From contig JAFSJY010000069.1 in assembly GCA_017449215.1 (NCBI GenBank), positions 1 through 60,089 of the forward strand: a stretch of DNA of 60,089 bases, read 5' to 3'. The DNA is from Acholeplasmatales bacterium (GTDB lineage Bacteria > Bacillota_I > Bacilli_A > Acholeplasmatales > Anaeroplasmataceae). This document shows positions 1 through 8,281 of this stretch, piece by piece. Positions within the stretch are counted from its first letter, which is position 1; each line of letters opens with the position of its first letter. A program made the translations under genes and the position numbers. The notes beneath the pieces were generated by a model that was not told the DNA's origin, made no database searches, and saw only the letters and a list, made by a program, of their open reading frames with translations.

Positions 1-134
1 GCTTGCAGTATCCCTGACCTACGCTTAAACCTAGTCTCACGATTTCGGCTCCAAGGTCTCGGTACTAGATGAGATGCTAGCTCTTTCTAGGTCGGACTCC
101 CACCGACTATGTTAAGTGAACCGAACTGGCGCAC
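1..134 (-). mobile_element. Candidate group II intron, 5' end (runs off window)
   Basis: On the minus strand an RNA-like, GC-richer segment begins at 134 with GTGCGCCAG and continues with a GGTGGGAGTCC-type motif near 105-95 and several short helices. GUGYG at the 5' splice site and a following GGUGNGAGUCC-like motif are typical of bacterial group II intron domain I. The reverse transcriptase and domains V/VI would lie beyond position 1 and cannot be seen. The 5' exon is only 44 bases from the preceding HMA-domain gene's stop. A TATAAT-like hexamer lies about 15 bases upstream of 134, so an independently transcribed structured RNA is the main alternative. The call rests on recalled motif similarity, not on a covariance search. 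Confidence 0.5.
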
Positions 135-178
135 CCTCCATAGGTATATTATACTACATATAATAAAATTTAGGACAT

Positions 179-427
179 TTATTTCCAAAATGGACCAAAT
201 TTTTTGGCATCTTCCTTTTTTATTTTTGTTAGCTTATATCCTGTTGGATTTAAGATTTCATAGAATAAATCATCAGAAATATCCTTATCAGTTATAATTA
301 TTGTTTCATTTTTAGTATGAGATGATTTAATCTTTTTAGCATCAATTTTCTTTCTAATTGCGTCATTAACATGACTTTCACACATTGAGCATCTCATACC
401 TTCTATTTTTAAAATATATTTATTCAT
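179..427 (-). CDS. HMA-domain heavy-metal-binding protein (CopZ-like)
   Basis: This 82-residue cytoplasmic protein has the heavy-metal-associated fold signature GMRCSMC at residues 10-16, with paired cysteines C13 and C16 for binding a soft metal such as Cu(I) or Zn(II). After about residue 65 it carries a lysine-rich tail. It could be a metallochaperone or a buffer. The ATG has an AGGAG site in the 7-base gap from the ZIP transporter upstream, so the two are almost certainly co-transcribed from the promoter at 1257-1284. CopZ proteins usually pair with a P-type ATPase; pairing with a ZIP importer is less usual. The metal is not determined by sequence. Confidence 0.8.
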   Translation of the reverse strand: MNKYILKIEGMRCSMCESHVNDAIRKKIDAKKIKSSHTKNETIIITDKDISDDLFYEILNPTGYKLTKIKKEDAKKFGPFWK

Positions 428-434
428 ATAACTC

Positions 435-1211
435 CTATCCTAGTGCTATATCTAGCACCATCATTATAGTAAACCCAATAGCAAGTCCAATAGTTGCTAG
501 GTTAGAGTGTGGTCCCTCATTACTTTCAGGAATTAATTCCTCGACTACAACATAGATCATCGCACCTGCAGCGAATGCTAACGTAAATGGTAATATTGCA
601 GATACAAAGAATGTTAATAATATTGCAATTAAAGCAGCAATAGGCTCAACAACTCCAGATAAGAAACCATATAGGAATGCCTTAAATTTAGATAAGCCTT
701 CTTCCTTTAAAGGCATAGATATAATAGCACCCTCTGGGAAATTTTGTACTGCAATACCAATTGATAATGCAAGCATTGCCTCGTCACTAATTGATTGATT
801 AATAGCACCAGCTATTATGACGCCCACTGCTAGTCCTTCAGGAATGTTATGAATTGTAACAGCAAGCATCATCTTGAATCTTTTTGATAGCCTGTTAGAC
901 TTTAGTCCTTCTTCTTGCTTATCAATATGAATGTGGGGGACAATCATATCAATTATGAATAAGAAGCCCATTCCAACTAAAAAGCCTATAGCTGGGATAA
1001 GCCATGCTTTATAGTTATCATATGATTCTATTGCAGGTTGTAAAAGGCTCCATATTGAAGCTGCAATCATAACTCCTGAGGCAAAGCCCAATAGTACCTT
1101 TTGTAATCTAGGATTAATCTTATCCTTTAAAATAAATACCATTGCACTACCTAATGTTGTACCAATGAGTGGAATTATTAAACATAAAATAACAAACCAT
1201 GACATATCCAA
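435..1211 (-). CDS. ZIP family divalent metal transporter
   Basis: This is a 258-residue multi-pass membrane protein of the ZIP (SLC39/ZupT) family, which moves Zn2+, Fe2+ or Mn2+ into the cytoplasm. The two family-defining metal-site helices are visible: HNIPEG at 121-126 and QNFPEG at 156-161, as in ZupT-like proteins. A short histidine-containing loop (PHIHID, about 92-97) lies between helices 3 and 4, where ZIPs often bind metal. The length matches bacterial ZupT/GufA-type members. The start has an AGGAGG site, and the gene leads an operon with the HMA-domain gene. An 18-bp palindrome at its promoter suggests metal-dependent repression. Substrate is unknown. Confidence 0.88.
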   Translation of the reverse strand: MDMSWFVILCLIIPLIGTTLGSAMVFILKDKINPRLQKVLLGFASGVMIAASIWSLLQPAIESYDNYKAWLIPAIGFLVGMGFLFIIDMIVPHIHIDKQEEGLKSNRLSKRFKMMLAVTIHNIPEGLAVGVIIAGAINQSISDEAMLALSIGIAVQNFPEGAIISMPLKEEGLSKFKAFLYGFLSGVVEPIAALIAILLTFFVSAILPFTLAFAAGAMIYVVVEELIPESNEGPHSNLATIGLAIGFTIMMVLDIALG

Positions 1212-1231
1212 AACCTCCTATCATCAATTGT

Positions 1232-1284
1232 AGTTAGTTATAACTAACTCAACTATATTATATACTTGTTTTAGGTTTTGTCAA
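1232..1284 (-). promoter_or_regulatory. Promoter of the ZIP/HMA operon with 18-bp palindromic operator
   Basis: On the minus strand TTGACA (1279-1284) and TATAAT (1257-1262) are separated by 16 bases, a near-ideal housekeeping promoter. Just downstream, covering the predicted transcription start, is the perfect palindrome AGTTAGTTATAACTAACT (1232-1249). Its TTAG...CTAA half-sites resemble DtxR/MntR-family operators. A repressor bound there would block initiation. The promoter is seen directly; the identity of the repressor is inference. Confidence 0.75.
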
Positions 1285-1298
1285 CATCTTGGCTATCT

Positions 1299-2198
1299 TT
1301 AATTTATATACTTTTTTATTGCCTCTAGGAATGAAATACCATATGGACTTAAATTATGATTCTTTAATTTAATAATACCTATTTTCATATATTCATCCAT
1401 ATCTAAAGGCTTAGATATAATATTTTCTCCATTTAGCTTTTTATCAATTACACCACTTGATACAGTATAACCATTTAAACCAATTACTAAATTAAATAAG
1501 GTAGCTCTATCTCTTACCTTAATATTCTTTCTTCTATCTAATGTAGATAATATTTCTTCTGAAAAATAGAAAGAATTATATTGTCCCTGCTCAAATGATA
1601 AATAAGGATAATCACTTAATTCATCTAATGTAATCTTATCCTTTTTAGCTAAAGGATGAGAATTAGATATAAACACATGTGGCTTAGCAGTAAATAATAA
1701 ATCAAATGTTAAATCATTTTCCTTTAATATTTTAGTTATAACCTCTTCATTCTTAGATGATAAATATAAAATACCAATTTCACTTATTAATTGAGATACA
1801 TCAGTAATGATTTCATATGTTTGAGTTTCTCTTAATGTAAAATTATATGAATTAGCATTAAATTCATTTATTACATCAATAAATGCATTTACAGCAAATG
1901 AATAATGCTGGCACGATACTGAAAATACAGGCTTTCTTTCTTTATTATCTACAAACTTATTAGTTAATAGATCAGCTTGTTCTAACACCTGCCTTGCATA
2001 AGATAAGAATGTAATTCCATCAGGTGTTAATGTAACACCCTTATTATTTCTATTAAAAATATTAATATTCATTTCCTCTTCTAGATTCTTAATCGCATTA
2101 GTTAAGCTAGGCTGAGAAATAAATAATTTTTCTGATGCAGTTGTAATATTTCCCGTTTCAGAAACACATACTACATATCTTAATTGTTGTAATGTCAT
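1299..2198 (-). CDS. LysR family transcriptional regulator
   Basis: This is a LysR-type regulator of 299 residues, the usual length. The N-terminal winged helix-turn-helix spans about residues 1-60 (MTLQQLRYVV, then ITTASEKLFISQPSLTNAI), followed by a linker helix and a periplasmic-binding-protein-like effector domain of about 90-295. A start eight codons further upstream is possible, but the ATG at 2198 is preferred because GGAGG (2204-2208) lies six bases before it and the family normally begins MxLxQLRY. A 17-bp inverted repeat at 2241-2257 may be its own operator. No divergent metabolic target is adjacent, so the regulon and inducer are unknown. Confidence 0.9.
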   Translation of the reverse strand: MTLQQLRYVVCVSETGNITTASEKLFISQPSLTNAIKNLEEEMNINIFNRNNKGVTLTPDGITFLSYARQVLEQADLLTNKFVDNKERKPVFSVSCQHYSFAVNAFIDVINEFNANSYNFTLRETQTYEIITDVSQLISEIGILYLSSKNEEVITKILKENDLTFDLLFTAKPHVFISNSHPLAKKDKITLDELSDYPYLSFEQGQYNSFYFSEEILSTLDRRKNIKVRDRATLFNLVIGLNGYTVSSGVIDKKLNGENIISKPLDMDEYMKIGIIKLKNHNLSPYGISFLEAIKKYIN

Positions 2199-2240
2199 AT
2201 GAACCTCCGTTATAGATTTCACTATAATTTTATCATCTTT

Positions 2241-2257
2241 TATAGTTTGAAACTATA
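2241..2257. promoter_or_regulatory. 17-bp inverted repeat upstream of the LysR gene
   Basis: TATAGTTTGAAACTATA is a perfect 8+1+8 inverted repeat in the short gap between the HipA-like gene's stop and the LysR start. It has no following T run on the minus strand, so it does not look like a terminator. Position and symmetry (T-N11-A-type spacing can be drawn in it) fit an autoregulatory LysR site. Confidence 0.5.
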
Positions 2258-2263
2258 TTATTT

Positions 2264-3079
2264 TTATTTAAAATATATTGGATATTTTCTCATTTGTTCG
2301 TAAATTACACTTCTAACTCTTTCTCTAATTTCAATTGAATAGATTGAAGCTTCTTCACTATCTAATAATTTATCAACATCTTTCTTTGTGAAATTAAAAT
2401 AAAGATTCATTCCATATAATTTTTCAGATACTTCTGTCTGTTCCTCAAAATCATCAGAAAATGTTTTTGCCTTGACGCTATCAATAAGTTTATACATGTC
2501 TTCATTTAAAGGATAATCCATAGTTGTATCTGATAATAGTCCAGCTCCATTATCGAAAATAGGACATAAGGCAAATTCCTTTTTATCATTAATTAAAACT
2601 GCAATATTATGTGTATGCCTATCTTCATTTAAAAAGAAATTATCAATAGTTAAAAGCTTATTCATGTATTTACCAAAATCACTCAATCCTGTTATCTTTT
2701 CTACATTATCCACAATGAATTTAAGTCTTTCTGTTCTATCATGAATTGTCCAAATAGCATTATGTAAGCTTCTACCATAAAAATTTTGGAATAATCTCTC
2801 TAAAGTGATAATCTTCCATCCATCCTTTAAGAAATTATTACTACAAGCTCCATTATATTTTTGATTTTTATATTTAATTGCAATAGGACTATAAACAACA
2901 AATTCGTCACCATTTAAATCAGAAAACTTAAGTAAATTAGAAATCATATATTCAGCTAAACCTTCATATCCCATATAATCAGCCTTATACCAAATACCAT
3001 TATTCTCCCATTTTAATTGATTTCCTTTAGACGATTGTCTATCTTCTCTTTTTAAATCTTGTTCAAATAATTCAACCAT
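2264..3079 (-). CDS. HipA/CtkA-like Ser/Thr kinase domain protein
   Basis: This 271-residue protein has the kinase signatures of the HipA C-terminal/CtkA-like fold. It has NEDRHTHN at 151-158, with D153 as likely catalytic base and N158 as metal ligand. FDNG follows at 175-178 (DFG-equivalent), and K32 in WYKADYMG is a candidate ATP lysine. It lacks the separate N-terminal HipA subdomain, so it is shorter than E. coli HipA (about 440). It is encoded three bases after an HTH gene, with its GAGAGG ribosome site inside that gene, which argues for translational coupling. HipA-family kinases phosphorylate targets such as glutamyl-tRNA synthetase in toxin-antitoxin pairs; this one's target is unknown. 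Confidence 0.75.
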   Translation of the reverse strand: MVELFEQDLKREDRQSSKGNQLKWENNGIWYKADYMGYEGLAEYMISNLLKFSDLNGDEFVVYSPIAIKYKNQKYNGACSNNFLKDGWKIITLERLFQNFYGRSLHNAIWTIHDRTERLKFIVDNVEKITGLSDFGKYMNKLLTIDNFFLNEDRHTHNIAVLINDKKEFALCPIFDNGAGLLSDTTMDYPLNEDMYKLIDSVKAKTFSDDFEEQTEVSEKLYGMNLYFNFTKKDVDKLLDSEEASIYSIEIRERVRSVIYEQMRKYPIYFK

Positions 3080-3082
3080 ATT

Positions 3083-3631
3083 CTACCTCTCAATCTTAAT
3101 CCAAAAATCATCTTCTGCCATTCTACCTTCAGTCTTTTCTATAATTAAGAAAGGATCATAAAATGGTATATTTAAATCATTTAAGACTAATTTTAATTTA
3201 TCTCTTGTTTCAGGGAAACATCTACTTTTTAAGAATTCTTCAAAATCCTTATAAGTTGGATTCTCATTAACTCCAAAAGCACGATAGAGAAGGTTATTTG
3301 TGTAATTTTTAATTGCCACCTTTTGTTCCATCATATCAATATCTATGACAGTGCAAATCATTTGTTTACACATATAAAGCATTCTAATTGGATACTTTTT
3401 TTCTGGTATTATTAAAGAATTCACATATTCAGGATTATTTTCAATCATGTATAAAAGAAAAACGATTGGACCTGTTATTTTATCTTCAGTAGTTTCCCAT
3501 CTTTCTATAGTTCTTTTTGAAGTACCAACAAATTCAGAAAATTCCATTTGAGTCATTCCTAATATTTCTCTAACTTTTTTAATATCACTTGCAAGAACAT
3601 ATTCAGGAATTGCATAGCGTGTTTTCTTCAT
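3083..3631 (-). CDS. XRE-like helix-turn-helix protein, partner of the HipA-like kinase
   Basis: This 182-residue protein has an N-terminal helix-turn-helix at about residues 14-50 (LASDIKKVREILGMTQMEF, then TSKRTIERWE). A C-terminal domain of unknown type of about 120 residues follows. The start at ATG 3631 is chosen because an AGAGGTGG site precedes it; a longer reading frame upstream has no site and overlaps the repeat region. The protein is longer than a minimal HipB antitoxin (about 90), so the C-terminal part may hold the kinase or sense a ligand. Two direct repeats directly upstream are likely its operators. The function as antitoxin and autorepressor is inference from gene order. Confidence 0.75.
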   Translation of the reverse strand: MKKTRYAIPEYVLASDIKKVREILGMTQMEFSEFVGTSKRTIERWETTEDKITGPIVFLLYMIENNPEYVNSLIIPEKKYPIRMLYMCKQMICTVIDIDMMEQKVAIKNYTNNLLYRAFGVNENPTYKDFEEFLKSRCFPETRDKLKLVLNDLNIPFYDPFLIIEKTEGRMAEDDFWIKIER

Positions 3632-3657
3632 AAATACCACCTCTAAGATAGTAATAT

Positions 3658-3704
3658 CACATTTTTGTCGGTAAAACAATATTTTTTACCACATTTTTGT
3701 CGGT
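3658..3704 (-). promoter_or_regulatory. Paired 15-bp direct repeats upstream of the HTH/kinase module
   Basis: The 15-mer CACATTTTTGTCGGT occurs at 3658-3672 and again at 3690-3704, in the same orientation and exactly 32 bp apart (three helical turns). The pair lies 26 bp upstream of the HTH start codon. This suits two dimers of the HTH protein bound on one DNA face. Only a weak promoter can be drawn in the region. Confidence 0.6.
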
Positions 3705-3713
3705 TTTAGTTTT

Positions 3714-3743
3714 TAAAAAAGGCGAAGCACAATGTGCCTCGCC
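3714..3743 (-). terminator. Rho-independent terminator after the first LRR gene
   Basis: On the minus strand GGCGAGGCACA pairs with TGTGCTTCGCC (3721-3743), followed by a run of T (3720-3714). It lies 14 bases after the 1504-residue LRR protein's stop and ends the surface-protein operon. Confidence 0.85.
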
Positions 3744-3756
3744 AGCATAATAGCTA

Positions 3757-6700
3757 TTAACCTAGGTCAATAATTCCATCTTGACATGATACTTTTGTTA
3801 TGCCCGAATAATCATACCAGCTATCTGAGCTTGGTCTAATTAATTCAAAATCAGAAATACTACCACTATAATTTATTGTAGTTAATGCAGTACAGCCATA
3901 GAATGAGCTATCACCTAATGTTTCTTCTACACCATTGCCTATTTCAACATATTCTAATGATGTACAATAACAAAATGCGTAATTGCCAATTCTCTTAACG
4001 CTATTTGATATTTTTACACTTTCTAATGAATTACAATTATAAAATGCATCCTCACCAATAGCTGTTACAGAATTAGATATTACTATACTTTTAATGCTCT
4101 TATTAATAAATGCATCCTCATTTATTTCATATTCTGTAATGATTTCATTACTTATTGTTACTGAATCAGGCAATACTAATTCAGTAGAATCTCCTACATA
4201 ATCAATTAGGTATACCTTTTTATTACCACTATTATCTAAACTCATGAATACATATCCATTATCATCTATAAAGATAGATGATGGATCATCTTTTCCAATT
4301 ATAGCTTTTGCATAACATGCAACATATCCAAAATCATCACTACCTAATTCAAATGCTAAATTTGATAAATTACGTACCTCATATAATCCACTGCAATTAT
4401 AGAATGCATCATCACCAATTGCCGTAATATTTTCTGGTATTGTTATTTGATGCAAGTGTACACAATTCTCAAATGTATTATCATCTATCATAGTTAATGA
4501 AGTAGGGATATTAATATTTCTTAATGAGTTACATCCCATAAATGCTTTATATCCAATTTCTGTAATATCGTCTGATAGAATAACATTTTCAATATTAGTA
4601 CAATCTCTAAATGCCTCAAATCTAATTATATAGTTAGATGTTAATGTAATAGTTTTTAAGCTTGTAGGAACGCTACTATTTACACTATAGCCATATCCAT
4701 ATCCGCCAAATAAATCACCTAAACAGAAAGGAATTCTAGGTAATGTAATGCTTTCTAATGAATCATTTGAATAATTAAATATTGAGTTATAGTATTCAAT
4801 AGTATTAGGAATTATTACAGACTTTAAATTACTATACCCACTAAATGCACCATCCCAAATATATTTACAATCAGGGTGGAATGCATCAAATTCAGTTATA
4901 GAATTAGAATCTAACATATAGAAATAATAGTATGGATTAGATTTAGTACCAAAATATAAACCATTTCTATATTCTAGCTTTGGTAAATCATAAACAATAT
5001 ATCCTAATGAATTGATAGTATCAGGCAATATTACTATTTCAATCTTTCTACATCCAGATATAATTGACGAACCATCATAATCAGGTATGCTTGTAATTGT
5101 TGTGTCACCTAAATCTACTTCTTTCAAATTTAAGCATTTATAGAATGCCATAGCGCCAAGGTTTGTTAAACTTGATGGTGCTACAAATGATTTCAAATTT
5201 GTACTAGCAAATGCTTGATAGCCTACTGTTGTAAGACTACTTGGAATTGTAATATTTGATAATGATTTGCATCCATTAAATGCATTTGCTCCAATTACTT
5301 CGATATTTGAATCTAGATTTACCTTTTGTAAATTAATACAATTTTGGAATAGCCCAGATTGTATTTCAATGTTAGGAATTGTAGCCTTTATTAAAGACTT
5401 ACATTCAGAGAATGCATAATAGCCAACTGATGTAATATTATTAGATAACGCAATATCATTTAATCCAGTATTATAGAATGCGTATTCTCCTATTTCAGTA
5501 ACTGAAGATGGAATAACAACAGTATTTAATTTAACACAACCAGAGAATAATGAATCAGCTATATAAGTTACACCATTTGGAATACTAATGCTCTTTAAAT
5601 TTTTACATTCAGAGAACGCACCCTCACCAATAGATGTTACTGTAGATGGAATACTAAATGATTCAAAAGGTAATCCTGCAAATTGGTAAGCACCAATTGA
5701 TGTTATACCCTCGCTTAAGGATACACTTGTAATAGAGCTATATTTCTTATTTCCATATGTGATGTCTCCGTCATCATCTATTAAATAAGAATTATTACTT
5801 CTTACCATTGGGTTAGAATCAGAATCACTAAATTGAACATTAGTCCAATCATTAATATAACCATCATAATATAAATTATCTAAATACACATCTGTAAATG
5901 CCATAGGACCAATAGATTCTACTGATACAGGAATATTTATTTCCTTAATTGATTTTCTTCCATAGAATGCTTTTTCTGGAATAGTTTCAATATTTCCAGT
6001 TAAATATACTTTAGTTAGCTTATTAGGAAGATCAAGACTATCATAAGAACCATAATAATTTGGAACTCCAAAATAATAAGCCAATACATTACCTAATACA
6101 GGAATAGATAATGATGTTATATGCTCTAAATTATAAAATGCTAATCTAGCAATTTCAGTAACATTAGTAGGTATTACTAATTCATCACCACATTCAATTA
6201 CATCCATTAATATTACATCTGATCCACTCTCATATGTAATTAAATTATTATTTGTATGAATATTAGAATTAGATTCAGATGTTACTATATTTAAAGCATA
6301 ATAACCAACATAGCCATAATTTGTTTTTGTAATTGATAATGAGCTATGATTAATTACTTCTACTAATCTATAACAATTACTAAAAGCATATGTGCTTATT
6401 GTTGTAAGTGTTGAAGGTAAAGTCACTTGAATAAGTGAATAACAATTATAGAAGGCATATGAGTCTATTTTTTTGGCTTTAGGGAATGATACATCTTCTA
6501 AAGCATAACAATTATAGAAGGCACCATCACCAATTGTCTCGCATTCTGTTATAGTAGCCTTCTTTAAAGAGTTACAAGTATAGAATGCATTAGTACTTAA
6601 AGTTTTACATTTTGCTAAATTAACCTCTTCTAGTGAAAAGCATCCTCTAAATGCTTCTTTATTGATTACCTCAACATTTTCTAAATTAATAGTCTTTAAA

Positions 6701-8271
6701 TTATTACAATTATAGAATGCTTTTTCTTCAATAGTTACTACATTATTATTTAATATAACTTCATTTAGATTTCTAAAATCTCTATTAGCGTCCACACTAA
6801 ATAAATTCTTATCAATGATGATTTTATAATCATCAATTGTAGGAATTGTAATAGTATTTAAGGTAGTATCTCCAACATAGGCAATAATTCTAGCATAATC
6901 AATATTAGCTTCCTTCTCCTTTTTATAAATGAAATCACCAATTGTAAATATACATTTTTCTTCATCTAAGGATGTATGAATTATTTGAGCATTCTTAGCT
7001 ACATAGCCATGTGATGTACTACCTTTAGAAAGTGATAATGATGATAAATTATATATTTCATATAAATGCTTAATACCACTACTTGAATCTTCACTTCTAA
7101 ATGAATATTCACCTATTTCACTAACACATGAAGGTATTGTTAGCACACTAAAATCCTTATCATAAAATGCATATTGATATATCTTATAATTTTCATTCTT
7201 AGTAGGTAATACTATTTCATTACTACTTCCCTTATATCCAACTAAATAATTAATATTATCAAGCTTTGTAAATACAAATCCATCCTGATCAACATCATAA
7301 ATAGATTTATCATTTATTGAAGTATGCACTACCTTTGAATACATACCAAGTCTACCATATGAAGAATTAGTAGCTGGTAATGTAATATTATTATTTCCTA
7401 AATCATATACCTCCAATAGCTTATGACAATTATAGAAACAATTATTAACAAGTGTAACCTCTGAATTAATAACTATACTAAATATATTAGTACAATCATA
7501 GAAAGCATAGCTAGCAATTTTCTTTAATGTCTTAGGGAATGTTACCTTCTCAATATTTCTCTTATCAGTAAATGCATATTGATTTATTTCAGTTACACCC
7601 TCAGGTATAACTAAATCATTTATACTAGTATCTAAAAGACCATCAATATAACATTCATCTAAATTAGAATAAAATTCAAACGGAATAAATTCATCCTTCA
7701 TTTTAAATTTAGCTGTTATATCTAAATCCTTATCTACCTTAAATGAATAATCCTCGTTAGGTGAGATTAAATCATCACCAAGATACCAACCTTTAAATTC
7801 ATAACCAATGTAAGGTCTAGCTACTAAATAAGCAGTATCATTATATCTATTATAAGTACCACTACCTGCTATACCAGCGGCCTCTGAATCACTTGTAAGG
7901 CTTATAGTATATGATATTAATTCATAATAAATATCAATAGTTACGTCAGTATCATCTGTAATATTCTTTTGTTCAAAGGCTTTAACTCTAAAGCCTTCTG
8001 CATCCATTGGTTTAGCATTAGTTTTATCACCGATATTACCAACTAATGTTTCCTTATATTGAGGTTGTTCTATATATTCACCATTATCATTTTCAAAATA
8101 GTGATTAACCTTATATTCCTTTTTACCAGTATTATATAATTCTTGAGGAACCTCAATTTTATAATCTGAATTATCTTCTTCGCCTCTATATTTTTCATTT
8201 TTAGAATTTGTACAAGAAGATAATAAAACTGCTATTCCTAAGAGGAATAAAATATTTCTTAATTTTCTCAT
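3757..8271 (-). CDS. BspA-type leucine-rich-repeat surface lipoprotein (1504 aa)
   Basis: A lipoprotein signal peptide ends in LLSSC with Cys20 as lipidation site. An N-terminal segment of about 50-190 holds an InlB B-repeat-like domain (GYEFKGWYLGDD near 160). From about 200 to the end run dozens of BspA/LRR_5-type repeats with the pattern IPxSVxxIGxxAFxxCxxL, broken by spacer blocks with GYVAKYA-like sequence. There is no LPXTG or C-terminal membrane anchor, so attachment is by the lipid. BspA-type repeats are surface binding modules for matrix, mucus or other cells. The gene follows its FecR-domain partner by ten bases and repeats the arrangement at 11.2-20.8 kb. The specific ligand cannot be read from sequence. 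Confidence 0.9.
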   Translation of the reverse strand: MRKLRNILFLLGIAVLLSSCTNSKNEKYRGEEDNSDYKIEVPQELYNTGKKEYKVNHYFENDNGEYIEQPQYKETLVGNIGDKTNAKPMDAEGFRVKAFEQKNITDDTDVTIDIYYELISYTISLTSDSEAAGIAGSGTYNRYNDTAYLVARPYIGYEFKGWYLGDDLISPNEDYSFKVDKDLDITAKFKMKDEFIPFEFYSNLDECYIDGLLDTSINDLVIPEGVTEINQYAFTDKRNIEKVTFPKTLKKIASYAFYDCTNIFSIVINSEVTLVNNCFYNCHKLLEVYDLGNNNITLPATNSSYGRLGMYSKVVHTSINDKSIYDVDQDGFVFTKLDNINYLVGYKGSSNEIVLPTKNENYKIYQYAFYDKDFSVLTIPSCVSEIGEYSFRSEDSSSGIKHLYEIYNLSSLSLSKGSTSHGYVAKNAQIIHTSLDEEKCIFTIGDFIYKKEKEANIDYARIIAYVGDTTLNTITIPTIDDYKIIIDKNLFSVDANRDFRNLNEVILNNNVVTIEEKAFYNCNNLKTINLENVEVINKEAFRGCFSLEEVNLAKCKTLSTNAFYTCNSLKKATITECETIGDGAFYNCYALEDVSFPKAKKIDSYAFYNCYSLIQVTLPSTLTTISTYAFSNCYRLVEVINHSSLSITKTNYGYVGYYALNIVTSESNSNIHTNNNLITYESGSDVILMDVIECGDELVIPTNVTEIARLAFYNLEHITSLSIPVLGNVLAYYFGVPNYYGSYDSLDLPNKLTKVYLTGNIETIPEKAFYGRKSIKEINIPVSVESIGPMAFTDVYLDNLYYDGYINDWTNVQFSDSDSNPMVRSNNSYLIDDDGDITYGNKKYSSITSVSLSEGITSIGAYQFAGLPFESFSIPSTVTSIGEGAFSECKNLKSISIPNGVTYIADSLFSGCVKLNTVVIPSSVTEIGEYAFYNTGLNDIALSNNITSVGYYAFSECKSLIKATIPNIEIQSGLFQNCINLQKVNLDSNIEVIGANAFNGCKSLSNITIPSSLTTVGYQAFASTNLKSFVAPSSLTNLGAMAFYKCLNLKEVDLGDTTITSIPDYDGSSIISGCRKIEIVILPDTINSLGYIVYDLPKLEYRNGLYFGTKSNPYYYFYMLDSNSITEFDAFHPDCKYIWDGAFSGYSNLKSVIIPNTIEYYNSIFNYSNDSLESITLPRIPFCLGDLFGGYGYGYSVNSSVPTSLKTITLTSNYIIRFEAFRDCTNIENVILSDDITEIGYKAFMGCNSLRNINIPTSLTMIDDNTFENCVHLHQITIPENITAIGDDAFYNCSGLYEVRNLSNLAFELGSDDFGYVACYAKAIIGKDDPSSIFIDDNGYVFMSLDNSGNKKVYLIDYVGDSTELVLPDSVTISNEIITEYEINEDAFINKSIKSIVISNSVTAIGEDAFYNCNSLESVKISNSVKRIGNYAFCYCTSLEYVEIGNGVEETLGDSSFYGCTALTTINYSGSISDFELIRPSSDSWYDYSGITKVSCQDGIIDLG
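3800..7650 (-). repeat. LRR-coding tandem repeat array 1
   Basis: The LRR gene's DNA is a degenerate array with a unit of about 69 bp (23 codons). It is recognisable on the plus strand by recurring AGAATGCAT-like tracts that encode the conserved NAFY/DAFY turn. The repeats are diverged, so this looks like an old expansion rather than a recent slippage product. Confidence 0.7.
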
Positions 8272-8281
8272 TTCATTCCTC

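Noticed and set aside
1232-1249. Riboswitch before the ZIP gene
   Set aside because: The leader is only about 40 bases and holds just one palindrome at the start site, too small for a known metal riboswitch.
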